From NCBI GenBank assembly GCA_028023455.1, contig JAQFVV010006203.1, positions 8,720,876 to 8,784,875 of the forward strand: a DNA stretch of 64,000 nucleotides, given 5' to 3'. The notes under the pieces were generated by a model that was not told the DNA's origin, did no database searches, and saw only the letters and a program-made list of their open reading frames with translations. Of the stretch, positions 16,138-27,973 are shown one piece after another. The position numbers and the translations under genes are program-made. The DNA is from Epiperipatus broadwayi (taxonomy: Eukaryota > Onychophora > Udeonychophora > Euonychophora > Peripatidae). Position 1 is the first letter of the stretch, and the number at the start of each line of letters is the position of its first letter.

Positions 16138-16914
16138 CTATAATCCTGGGTCTGGTGGGTAATCACTGCTTTTATAATTTGATGACTGCAGTCTCAGATT
16201 ATCAGGTCTCTTTACCTTGTCTGGCAGTTCTTTGGCCCAGGGACTGAAATCCAGAGTGGTTGTTAATAACTGAAGCTTTAGGCTGTTGTAATTATTTGCC
16301 TTATCTGGTGGCTCCTTGGCCCATGGGCTGAAATCCAGTGCCATCATTGTTTTCACTATTTCCTTTATTCGATATATTTTTGCTATATCAGGTGGGATAT
16401 TTTTCTGGTTTTCTTTAAGTACTTTGATGTTGGCAGTAAGCATGGTTAGCTGGGTTTGAATCCATAAGTCCCGTACATTCTTGGCTGGAAATATCTCGTC
16501 TAAATACAGTTGTGGACATTTTTTGACTTCATGAAAAATTTTTATGTGATGAAGCTTGGTTAGCTGGGTTTGATGTCCTGTGTCCCAGACATCATTTAAT
16601 GGAAGTACTCTTTCCAAAGAAAGTTCGGGACATTTTTTTACTTCATGGAATATTCTAGTGTTGAGCTTGGTTGGCTGAGTTCGAGGTCCCAGGTCTGGTG
16701 TATCAGTCTTCTTTGCGGAATCATTTGTCTCAACTTTCTGGTTCAGGAGTTTATCTGCCATCTCTTGCCATCCAGGGAGGAGCCTGTACAGCACTCTAAG
16801 TTCCTCACCTCTCCTTCGGCTTTCTTCTGCCCATCTTTTCGCTCTTTCTTCACCTTGCTTAAACAATTCTATAATAGTCCGGAAATGGACCTCATTAGTA
16901 TCCATATTTTCCAT
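16138..16914 (-). CDS. 258-aa ORF of LTR element, unknown, internal repeats
   Basis: I do not recognise the family. The N-terminal ~60 residues are charged and probably helical (RAKRWAEESRRRGEELR at about 25-40), ending near LLPGWQEMADKL. Residues ~79-113 and ~116-152 are a repeated unit sharing 'IFHEVKKCP.L.L' and a flanking 'TQ.TKL'. A third, shorter 'TQLTML' copy follows at ~154. Residues ~192-218 and ~220-246 are a second repeat sharing 'LDFSPWAKE.PDK'. There is no zinc knuckle or catalytic motif. It may stand in for gag, but that is inference. It is the only intact frame of the element, and the ATG at 16,914 is the first in frame. The 1.3 kb between it and the primer site is a long leader. 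Confidence 0.6.
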   Translation of the reverse strand: MENMDTNEVHFRTIIELFKQGEERAKRWAEESRRRGEELRVLYRLLPGWQEMADKLLNQKVETNDSAKKTDTPDLGPRTQPTKLNTRIFHEVKKCPELSLERVLPLNDVWDTGHQTQLTKLHHIKIFHEVKKCPQLYLDEIFPAKNVRDLWIQTQLTMLTANIKVLKENQKNIPPDIAKIYRIKEIVKTMMALDFSPWAKEPPDKANNYNSLKLQLLTTTLDFSPWAKELPDKVKRPDNLRLQSSNYKSSDYPPDPGL

Positions 16915-18180
16915 GGCCTTGGATGATTACCGTGATCGATAATGATGATGACTTTTATTTTATTTTATTGCTAAATATTTAATATATCCTAAAAAAAATT
17001 ATTAAACTGTTTTACGGTTATCTCTATTTTATTTATTTTTATTCCTTGTTTAACTCTGCAATTATTATGTTTGATTATAACTTTATTAATGGCTAATAGG
17101 CTATCTCCCTCTCGGTTCTGTTGGCCTAATTACTGCTTTTATGTTTATCACTAAAAACCCCGACTACTACCCTTTTATTACTGCAAAAATTTCTTGTTTA
17201 AATCTGCTGCCAACATATATATTTTTAACTGCCCGTATATACAAAAAAATCTCTTAAATTCTATCTGTCAAAATATTTCGCTAACATATATATTTTTAAA
17301 CTCAAGCAATTTTATTTATATATGTTAACATTCGCTAGATCCGGGTATACTTATTTCATTCCTTCTTATTTAAGATTAGCATACATATATTTTTATTTAC
17401 ATAATTATTGATCCGATTCACGTCTCATTATTTGGTCTAAGAAAAATTTACACACATTGAAAAAAACAAATTACATATAAAAGAATTTAGCCTGGTGACA
17501 AAATTTATTTTAGAAGTAACTCCGTTTAATGAAATTACTCTTGGGTGCCATGTCACCAGTTAAAAGGATCCATAGACTGTTAGCTTCCCAAAATGAATTT
17601 TAATAACTATTCCATTTAACTACGGGCACTCGTTAAAACATTCGCATTTTTTTTATTTATTGATTGCAACATTTTATTTATGATTGAATTTTTTTGAATT
17701 CCATACGATAGCCTATTACATATCTAGGTCATTACCATACAAAATTATTATTATGCTATCTTGCGCATTGAGCCGATAAAACTTTATTTTGATAGAAAAT
17801 ACAATATTTGAAATATTCATAGATTGTCACAATATTCACTTGGGACAATATTTAAGTAATTCATGCCTTGCGTATATAGCGTGACTTAAATGAAACAACA
17901 ATACAGATAAATACAGATGGCTCATATCACACTATAGCAAGTTTGGACAAATTCTGATTATACAGTATAAGTAATTGAATGCCCAAGTCAAACAAAATAT
18001 ATGAAATATACATGCAAATAAACAATATAGATAGTATAGAGTTTGAAAAATATTATATATATCAAAAATATAAAGGATTTGAGTGATTAAATACGAAACA
18101 AAATGCTAAAATTAAGCTACAGGGATGTGGGCGTTTAACTAATTAAGATCTACAGGGATGTGGGTGTTTAAATATTTGAG

Positions 18181-18198
18181 GCCCCATGTTGGGTGCCA
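18181..18198 (-). promoter_or_regulatory. primer-binding site, tRNA-Lys type
   Basis: The minus strand reads TGGCACCCAACATGGGGC. The tRNA-Lys(1,2) primer sites of retroviruses read TGGCGCCCAACGTGGGGC. The two differences are both G to A at CpG, typical methylation decay. The site lies 17 bases inside the upstream LTR edge, and it fixes the element's orientation as minus. Confidence 0.8.
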
Positions 18199-18215
18199 TG
18201 GACCCGGAAAAAAAA

Positions 18216-20940
18216 TGTAACAGTCAGAATCATCTATCTTGCTAACACACTGCAGAATTCAAACCCCAGACACGAAACTGAACATTCTAGGAGGGGTTGC
18301 CTTCTAGATATACTAAGTTCGAATCTAAAGTCCAAATTTCACAGCATCATCTACATGATAATGCATCTGATGCCACTACTAGTATAACCTTTGACTAGTG
18401 CCTGGTGGTCAGGGAGAAACAAAAGACTCTATACTAAAAGAAGCTTGGGTGGCTAATAAATGTCTATGGATTTACAAAAGAAATGCAGAATATATATATA
18501 TATTCTTATATATATATATATATAGACCGAGACAGTGATAGGAATCAAATAAAATAAGAGATCAAATTTAGTTTTAAATAATTTCACAAAATTTATTCAT
18601 ATAAATTATATATATAATGCCACTGTCTGCTTATATGAGACAGGGACGCATATTAAATAATTGTTGGCATTATATTTCAATAAATGACAAAAGGTTTTAA
18701 AGCAAAGTGATATATTCTATTCCTTGGGCTAATAGCATTATGATAATGTGCTTGAAGAGATAGGAACATGTGCGAGGTGCTTTGAGTAATTATACAAGTT
18801 TAAGAAAATATTTGAAATTAAGTGTTCTAAAATATTTATTGATTTCGAGAATAGCATGGACAAAAGCTTACTAAGCAACAAAGTGGGAATGTGATCAAAG
18901 CATTTATCTGAGAATAATAATAATAGAGTTGCATTGGGAGGTCAGTATTGCTGATAATGAATTTATTAAAGTTGGAGGGTGTGACACGTTTAAGTCACGG
19001 ATGCTTTGTAAAATAAATATAAAAATAAAACAATAATGGAATATTTGGAATGATTACGGAGGGCATCTTGCCGCTAACCCGTAGGAAAGTATTTTATGAA
19101 CAGCTGAAACTTAGCGACTGGGTGACGATTGCGTTTAATTCCCAGGTGTGTCATTTGTGGACACACTCTGCCTGGAAATCGCAAAGAGAATGGACTTTGG
19201 CCGTATAAAGAATCCTTGGAAAAGTAAAACAAAGTGGTCTCAACAACCAATTCACTTACCAGCAATATGAGACTAGTGTATATAAAACATACTGAATGGG
19301 TTTTACTTGGATTAAGAGAAATGCCCAATCAAATTCCCAGAAATTCATTTAAAAGGGTCCGCACATTCTCGACATCAATGATGAACTTTGTAATTAAAGT
19401 AGAACACGGTAATTAAAATAGGAAAATGCATGCTTGCGGGTTTGAAAAGTAAGTATAGATTTATATACGCAAACATGCATTAGGGGACACATTTAATCAT
19501 TGACCTCGCACATACTCTCATATTAGATTAAAATCAATAGCATGTAGATTTTAAACTATGTGATTATATTATATATTAAAGAAAAGAATCGCCCTTGAAC
19601 GAGTGATTTGCAAGATAATAAAATTGGAAATTATTTAGAAATTTAAAATATGCCTTCATAGCGGCATCTGATTTTCAACAAAGGGAATAATTCACTCAGT
19701 CAAGGATGATTCTGACACATTATCATAATAAAATAACAGAAAGCTTAATAAATAGAAAATATTAACCCAAGGATAAAGAGCAAAATGTTGAGTATATTTA
19801 AACACATTAAAGAAATACATAATGAAGTTATGTGAAATATAAGACTAACAATTTTAAATAGCTATAGCATGATAGTTATCACAAGAGCTCTTGGGTTAAT
19901 TTAGGGTTACCTCTGGAGAAGCATTTCGGTAGATTGATGGTTGGCAGGTTTTTATATAATTTAACAGCAAAATCTGGAAATGTTCATATTTTTGGCAGCA
20001 GCAGCAGTTCCGGGGTTCCTTATGTGATAGCTTCCGATGGTCTGGAGCAGCGGCCGGCTATTCCGAGGGGACATAGCCATCTTAACACCTCAACTCTGTC
20101 ATGTCAAGGTTAGCAAATTATTAGAATAGAACTCAGAATGATTTCTCTTAGAAACATTAGAATAAAAACAAAAGAAAATCCTCCTTTTTATAGTAGAATT
20201 TAACAATAGAACTGCCCTGGAGCATTACAAAAATATATTGGACTTATCAGCTGTAATTAAATCTATCCGAATGTCTAAAGGAATTCAACATTAATTAATT
20301 TCTTTTGTTAATTTACCAGTCGACATTCGAATTACAAACTAGATTTAATTAAAAATTACTTTTACTAATTAAAGAAAACCTTAAGTGGACATCTGCTGTT
20401 TTTAGATAAACTTATATAATATTAACTAATTAAACTATTGTCCATCATTTATTTTAACAGAAATATTTGGAATGACTTTTATTAAATTAAACGAAAATTA
20501 TTTTACTTTTAACTTGCAATATTTGAATCTATTTACTAAACGAATATTACTAATGAATTTTATTTTAAATCAAAATATATTATGATGGTAATATATATTT
20601 GTAAATAGATTCAAACAAAATAACTTTAACAATTTATAATTTTGATATGTTTTAAAATGCATATCATAGTGTGTGCGCAATTACGACTTATATAACCTAC
20701 TTTTTAATAAATCAAAATTATGTGAACATATACATAATCTATAATCTTTTATTTATTTGGGAATGACTTATATATATATAATACGAGCATTGTACTCATG
20801 GTTTAAAATTAGGCAGGATTTTTGGTATATAAGCACATTGCAGACACACTACGATAGATTGGGGTTCAAACTAAGGTATGAGGTAGGAAATAGGTGAGAA
20901 AAGGTAAACGAAGAACTGCAAAGCAGACCTTACTGTTTCA
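18216..20940 (-). repeat. 5' LTR (element orientation)
   Basis: The 2,725-base partner of 13,104-15,811. In the first ~200 bases I count eight differences between the LTRs, all transitions, six of them at CpG positions. It also carries a longer TA run near 18,490-18,523. The interior 84-codon minus frame (19,328-19,074) is retained. Confidence 0.9.
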
Positions 20941-22455
20941 ATACACACATACAAGTACAGGAGATTAACATTTGTAATATTACCAAATCTCTTTCCTTTT
21001 CGATTTAAATGAATATTAGGGAAAACACTATATTTCCTCATCAATCTAATGTCATGTCATATTATATGGTATAATATAAAAGGGAACTATAACTTGTAAC
21101 AGCTTTTGTTTATTTGTTTCAGGTGTTCTGTGAACAGTATAAGTTGAACACATGGTCACAAATTTATTTAATAAAGATGGAATTTCTTTCCTTTATAATT
21201 ACAAGTTTTTATTCTGTTTCTATTTACAAGATTTAGTAAATTAATTATGCGTATTACCATTCATGAATGGTAGAATCTAAATAATGAAGACTGCTGAATT
21301 TAAATTATCATATAGATTTAATAAATAATGATATAAATACAAAATTATTTATTAATACTACCTTATTGAATATTATTAAACATTAACATATAGATACAAC
21401 ATTATATAGAATAGATATATAATACACATTCTTAATTACAAATTTAATTAGGTATTCTGTTAGCAGTACTAAAGTTTAGTTCATATGTCTTATTAGTTCA
21501 TTAAGAGTTTATATTATTAATTCAAATAACCATTAAAGTTAGGTATAGAACTCTCACTAATCTTACCTCTTATTTCTTTGAATGGGTTTAATGACTGATA
21601 TAAGAGGTGTATGGTCAGGGGTTTCTTATTTTTATTATCTGTGGGATCCATTAGGTCCAGTTGAAGTGTTGTTTGTTTGTTAGCTTGCTAGAGTTCTGGT
21701 ATTATGTAGGCACAATGTTTTGAATCAAGGCATTCTCTCATTTTTAGGCTATGAAGAAAGCATCAGCAATCGTATTTACTTAATAATGCATCTGGTTTGA
21801 ATTATCCCCACAGGTAAAAACAAATATGCAGCAAAACATTTTTCTACAGCATCCTGGATCCTTCTCTGCAATACACCACTCAATGAAGAATATATCACTC
21901 TTATTTGCAAAATTCACAAGTAATATTAATTAAGCAAGGAAGGAATCAATTAGTGTTCTCAGGGGGTCATCTTTTTATACCAATTTCATTGTGCAAGTAC
22001 CTATACACACTTTTCATCATCTCTCCAGGAATTTAATTTCCCTGCAAAGATTATTTTTATTAATTTACAATATTAATCAACCAAAATGAAAGAACACTTT
22101 ACAAAATTTAAACAATGTTTAATTATATACAATCACTCTATTTTTTTTCTTTTTTAATTTACTAAGTCCATGTTGGTGATTGACATTCCATCGACCATAT
22201 TTATTTAGGTAGAAGAAATATCACACCTCCTTTCTCATCTAATTACAGTTAATTGCATTTTTTTCTTATCTTAAAAAAATCTACATACAATTTTCTTTGA
22301 TTAAAAGGGTAGTTATAATAAAAATAATAAATTTTGTTTATTAAATAAACATTAAATTTTTATATATTATTTTATAAAATATACTTTTGTCTTACCAATA
22401 TTCTTTAATAGTAGAATGCCAAATATGCATTGTACCAAAAATAATGGTACAATAT
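20941..22455 (+). repeat. duplicated unit, copy B, right piece
   Basis: Resumes the copy-A alignment immediately after the LTR element ('tacaagta.a...gattaa.atttgt'). It runs to about 'aaaataatggta', where similarity to 12,229 stops. It contains a small local insertion with the dyad 'taccattcatgaatggta' near 21,255. The first visible carbonic anhydrase exon lies about 120 bases beyond its end. Confidence 0.8.
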
Positions 22456-22579
22456 ATATTGTCTTTAGTCATAAATACACACAACCAAACCATACTAGAT
22501 GAACTTAAAAGAAATGAAATAAATTATTTACTATAAAATATTACTTTTTTTGTTTGTTTATATGTAAATCTTTTTATAG

Positions 22580-22672
22580 CTTCATTTGGTTCATTTTAAT
22601 AAACATTACGCAAATGTAGATGAAGCAAAATCTCAACCAAATGGATTAGCAATATTAGGAGTACTTTTAAAA
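22580..22672 (+). CDS. alpha-carbonic anhydrase, exon with third zinc His
   Basis: This 93-base exon has acceptor 'tttatag' and donor 'gtaagt', both phase 0, and encodes 31 residues starting LHLVHFN and ending LAILGVLLK. In alpha-carbonic anhydrases this block (LHLVHWN ... GLAVLGIFLK) supplies the third zinc-binding histidine, His119 in human CA II numbering, which is the first His here. The exon has the same 93-base length and both boundaries of vertebrate CA exon 4. Trp123 of CA II is Phe here. The enzyme hydrates CO2 to bicarbonate. The preceding exons, with the two other zinc histidines in 'HFHWG', are not found in the window. Confidence 0.93.
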
Positions 22673-25624
22673 GTAAGTTATATTTTTAATAAATTAAAAC
22701 TAAATTTAGTTTATATAAATTACTTTGGACCTTACTAACCTATATAAATAAATAAAACAAATAGTTTGAACTCTCTTATAATGCAAATGCTTTTGGTAAG
22801 TCAAAACTCCAGTCTTATTTGTTTGCTGGTATTTGAAATAACTATAATAATACTCCGTTGCACATGCTTTACAGATCGAATGCTAATTATAATGAATATT
22901 CTCCTTTCCAAAAACAAGATAAAGTCTTTTTAAAAGATAGAATGGATTCACTCTATCTTTTTCACCTAAACTTAGCATAAGATAATAGGTTATTTATAGA
23001 TAACTTATGATAAACTGTATTTTAAACATGTGAACATTTTACTTCACACATGACAATACTGTGTTTAAAAAAATATGTAATATTAAGAATTTACATGCAA
23101 CAAAACAATTATAGACTCATTTTAAGTATGGCAAATATTAGTAACATATAATTAAGTGTAATTTTTATAAATGCCTTAAAATAAAGTTCATTGATTACAA
23201 TATATTTATTATTGTCTGCTTTGCTAAATTTAAAGCATTCTATAGTTTATTACCTGCACTTTGTAACATAAAATAACTGTGAAATTACACAGTGTACAAG
23301 TGTTTTAGCCTAAGCAAACTACTTGTTTCAAATCATTATTAAACTTATTTTCAACTAATTCATAATGATATGTTCTATCTTCAAAGTATCATACAGTCAC
23401 ATCATATAATATAAATCATTAGGGCAATTAATGATCCACTTTGAAGACTAAAAAATAATTTGGTTTGAAAGAAATCTACTTATCAAATTGAAAATCTGAA
23501 TGATAAATATTTCTAGACTAATTGACTATAAAAACGATTTACCCGCTGACGAAGCAGCTGCAAAAACCAAAACAATTAAATGGGCTGAGTGCTTTCGAAG
23601 TTTTCCCTCATATTCATGGCAACATAAGTTATAAATCATTTATGTAATGTTGCTAACTAATAAAATATGCAAATATGAATGCAAATTAGTTTGTCCATTA
23701 ATTATGAGATCTATCAAGTGTGGAAACAAGGTTTCTTTTATTTCATAGAGAATATGGATAGTGACTTTCTCCAATCCAAAGGTTGAAAATGTGCTCACTA
23801 GCAAACTATTTTATTATTAAAATGTTTGTGTTAATTTATATTCTGTTTTTATCTATACCATTATGATGGGCTGAATAAGTAAGTAATCAGTTATTATACA
23901 TTTGCATTTGGCTTAAAATTGAATTCACTAAAAATATAGAGAAATCGATCTGATGTCATAAATATAGCTAAGCAAGCAAATTGGCTTGGATTCAAAATCT
24001 TAGGATTTTTTTTAATGTCATGTAATTAGCTTGAACAGGATAAAAAATTGGAAGATGGCTGCCAGATCCATATCTGAATTAGTTTCAACTTTTAGATCCT
24101 ATGTCCTTACAGGTAAAAGCCAGAGCTAGAAACCCATTTGGGATATGAATATTATAGCATTATACTAGACTGATTACTCAAGCTTGTAATATATTGTTAT
24201 AGACTATAATGAAGAGAATGGTTTGGAAGTTGTTATATAAGTTAAATAAATTTGCTATCTAGAAGTATGATAGATAATTAGTAAGCTAAACTTAAACTGT
24301 TGCTATTTACATATTTATTTAGCATAGGATTACTGTCTGGAACATTTTATTGATAATGAGTAATCTAACATGTGCAACAACTGCATGCATCCTGATAAGT
24401 AACAGTATGTGATTTTTACTTTGTCTATAATAATAATCAATGAATTATCACTTAGGAATTTACAGTAAGTTTGAATATTGGAAGTGATAGACCTAGGCTA
24501 TGATTCATGAACTTTGTGGTCTATACCATACAGGCACTTTGTGTATTGAAAGATTTTTATTGACTGCTATAATGTTTTGACTTCGTGATAAATCTAGAAT
24601 CTTGATTTTAATATTTGATGTGTCTTATTCTAATTGAAATCTTCAAATTGTCTTAGATCTTCTAGAAAATAGACTGTTGCTATTCTGATTGCCCCCCCCC
24701 CCCCACCACCCCCCAAAGAAACCCCCCCTAATTTTAAAAAATTTAGTTCCCAACACAACAACACCAAAAAAAATCCCCCCCTAACAGACCAACCAAAAAC
24801 CACCCTACGAAAAATTCTGTTTTGGGCACAAAAGTCCCATTTTACAAACACCACACTAACTTCACTAAACTACTAGGTGGATTATCCATCTGTTCTTAAT
24901 AGTGTCAATGATTTTAAAGGACATTTTAATAAATGATATACATTAATAACCATTACTATATTTATCTAAAATAGACATGTTAAAATTGTGAGAGCAGATA
25001 GTTTGTCCTGTAAATCAAACTGTAATAATTTGAATAATTGAATTGACTGACTTGAAATATAGCTTCTTTTTACAAAGACTACTATCTTTTAGTATTTTCA
25101 AGTTTCAATTATTTTTGCTTTGGTTTCGATATGGCCAACTTCCTTTTAATTTTAGTTAAGTATTACGTAAAAATAGCAGCTTTTTTCTAGATTTAAAAAA
25201 ATCTATAGAAAGCTTTTTTTCTAATCTCTGCTGCCTTTTTCTGGTGAAAGCTGAGGACTGGTTTTATGCTTAAATATACTAAACAATAACTCAAAATACC
25301 CAGATTCAAAAAGTGACAAACTGACAAAGTATAATATATATATTTTAAAAAAATTAAAAAAACTATATGTAAAAAAATACTACCTTTAGTAATCAGTAAT
25401 AAAATTTAATAAAACTAATGTTTTCCAAATAAAATATTGATTTGTTTTTACAATATCATTTTCGTAAAGTAGGAATTTGAATACATTATTTGTCACAGCA
25501 TTAAAATTGCTTAAAGATTTTCAACAATGTTTAAAAATTTACTTATTTAAATTTTCAAAGAGAAGACATTTTTTTTTATATAGAGATGGAGATGCGCGTG
25601 GACAGTCTTTGATATTATACCATA
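22673..25624. other. intron, first part
   Basis: Intronic to the carbonic anhydrase. No other gene is seen. A C-rich low-complexity patch lies at about 24,693-24,800 (several C runs, one over ten long). Otherwise the sequence is AT-rich and unremarkable. The whole intron extends to 44,215, about 21.5 kb, and holds most of the mobile elements listed below. Confidence 0.75.
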
Positions 25625-25632
25625 CATTAATG

Positions 25633-26131
25633 CAGGGGTGGGCAATTGTTTTGGCTCGGGGGCCACATAGGTTGGTGGAGGGCCGCATCAGGGGCCACTT
25701 TGTGGAAGCAAAGGTTAACGAAGGGCCTCATCTTTATATCATGACACAATAAACACACTGCTTTATTCCATGTATTACCAAAGAAATATTTGTTTGTCCA
25801 TTCTTCATTAAACACATGACATTCATTACCAATTTTACATTTTTTGGAGCATTCATGGATTCCCAAAAGTTGTAAATATATATATATATTTGCTAATGCA
25901 AATACAAAATTAAAATTAATCAGATCAACTGGAAAAGCACTGCACATCGTATCTACACTGTGCATGTATATTGATGTGGCCATTCTAGTGGAAAATATGA
26001 GATGAATATTCGGGTATGCAACAGGAAGGAAATCTCAGTCCAAGGTGGGTTTTTCTGATAGTCTTGGAGGGCCGCATAAAAACTCTTAGCGGGCCGCATG
26101 TGGCCCTCAGGCCGCTATTTGCCCACCCCTG
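25633..26131. mobile_element. hAT-type non-autonomous transposon (MITE)
   Basis: Terminal inverted repeats begin 'caggggtgggcaattgttt' on the left and, complemented, 'caggggtgggcaaatagc' on the right. Sub-terminal 'gggccacat'/'ggccgcat' motifs are repeated in the interior. The element is flanked by a perfect 8-bp duplication 'cattaatg' (25,625-25,632 and 26,132-26,139), the signature of the hAT superfamily. At 499 bp and without a transposase it is non-autonomous. The CAGGGGTGGGCAA end is widespread among animal hAT MITEs. Confidence 0.92.
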
Positions 26132-26204
26132 CATTAATGTGTTACGCGACTTACCATTTTTAGCTTGCCGTAAATTAGAAAATTTATAGGTTTATAATGA
26201 TTTA

Positions 26205-26231
26205 ATAATAATAATAATAATAATAATAATA
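26205..26231. repeat. (AAT)n microsatellite
   Basis: About nine AAT units. Confidence 0.9.
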
Positions 26232-26740
26232 GAGGGCGCTTTATATCTTGGATAGCACAGATCAGGTGAAAACGTTCCACATTGAAACTATTAAAAAGAT
26301 AATAAAAACCATCAGAAACAAAGTAAAATATATATATAACATCAAAAATTCTAATATTAAATTAATTGATATCAGCTAACAGAAAAAATAAGCGAATTTA
26401 ATAAATAATTTTTAAATTGAAAACCAACTTCAACAAATTAACAACTCAAGCATGGTGGATCAAAGATCACATGACCTAATTAACGGTGGGAGGAGGGAAC
26501 GCAATGAAAGCCATAAAAAAAAAAAATAAGCCAACATTTACAAATATGGTCAAAGGAAAATAAAAAATAAATTCATTTATCCTAACAAAAAACTGAAAGT
26601 CAATTTAATTTATATATTAGCAAAGAGGTAGAAAAAAGCAATGCAACCACCTCTCAAAAGATCAATCCCAGATATAGGAAACCAACCGAAAGTGAGATAG
26701 AAGTCAAAATCCATTAGAAACTGTATGGAATGAAGAAAAA

Positions 26741-27325
26741 TTGAACATGACAACTGGATTATTCAATAAATCCATACCAAAGCATCTCTTTGCAACATTC
26801 TGGGACATAATACAACACATTGCAGAACATTCCAATGACCAGTACGTAATACTGGAATTTCATGAAATCACACAAAGGGAGAGATTTCAAAGACAAGTCA
26901 AACCATTGGGTAACTTTATACTGATCACTATAGACCAAAACTATCACAATACCATTTTAGGAATAATTAAGAACACATACCTGGGATACAAAGAACAAGA
27001 CTTTTAAAGGATGATGGAACCATATGGCAAAGTCATTATGTTCAAAACAGTATACCGAAAAGACACACCAACACCAATCATGAGTTACACTTACAAGTTC
27101 AGAATAAAACTGCATCCATATACTGATCCAGATGATATACCAACACAAATACTGGATCAGGAAACATTGCTCACTCTATATATTAGAGGTCTGAAACCAC
27201 AGTGTTACTCATGTAAACAAAGGGAACATATTACCACACAATGTCCAAACTGCCAGAACTTAACCAGAAATCAAAATGCACACTCACAAAAACAACAAAA
27301 TATCAATACTAATATGCAAACATAA
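26741..27325 (+). pseudogene. LINE ORF1 with CCHC zinc knuckle
   Basis: A single frame with one in-frame TAA near 27,005; reading continues in the same frame afterwards. The downstream part carries 'CYSCKQREHITTQC', a CX2CX4HX4C zinc knuckle, near codons ~150-163 counted from 26,741. It is followed by a Gln/Asn-rich tail. In LINEs this protein binds the RNA as a nucleic-acid chaperone. With the stop it is non-functional. Confidence 0.75.
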
Positions 27326-27973
27326 GAAAAGATAGCCATTGCCAAGAACAGCAGTGAACAAACTACACAAAGAAATAATGCCAAAAATCAGAGATACCAA
27401 GCTTAGACCTTATAGATTTGTTCACAGAAAAAGCAACAAAACTCCAAACCAATGAACATGACCAAAGAGAAAGTGGAAGCCAAGCAAAAAATTAACACAA
27501 CTAAAGTAAATGTATATATGCCAGAATTTGGCTGTGTAATGAAAAAAATCACCCAGCATACTATTATCAATAAGACAGACAGATATTATGGAAATACTCC
27601 TACTCCCAAGCAACCCTAACAAGACAATGCAACTAACAAACTCAATCTAACCAGAAAGTAAGAGAAATCCTGGGAGACCTACCAGAAAAAAGCTAGCAAA
27701 AAAATGAAGACAGATGATGATAACTCTGATTCACCAATCATTGATTAAAATGAGGTCTCAAATCCAATGGAAATAATCACAAATTTATTGGAAAACCAAT
27801 TAATAACCACAGAATCACAAACTGAAGAAGCACAAGACACACCACACTCAATACAAAAATCAATCAGAAGAATGAATGATACAAAAACCAACAAAACAAC
27901 ATGATGTAAAGCTCCAAAACCACCACAACAAAAAATACAAACGAATCCCAGCTACACCGTTAATGAAAATTAA

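Larger units (their letters stand above)
13104..20940 (-). mobile_element. non-autonomous LTR retrotransposon with 2.7-kb LTRs
   Basis: Two direct repeats, 13,104-15,811 and 18,216-20,940, bound a 2.4-kb interior. The whole is flanked by the 4-bp duplication 'atac' (13,100-13,103 and 20,941-20,944). Read on the minus strand, each LTR begins TGAAACAG and ends GACTGTTACA. A primer-binding site follows the upstream LTR, and a purine-rich tract precedes the downstream one. The only sizeable interior frame is a 258-residue minus-strand ORF. I find no protease, reverse transcriptase, RNase H or integrase motif, so mobilisation in trans is inferred. Very long LTRs with a non-pol interior recall the LARD class. 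Confidence 0.88.

Noticed and set aside
24630-24854. Gly-rich 74-codon minus frame
   Set aside because: Driven by C-runs in a low-complexity patch; no codon or splice evidence.
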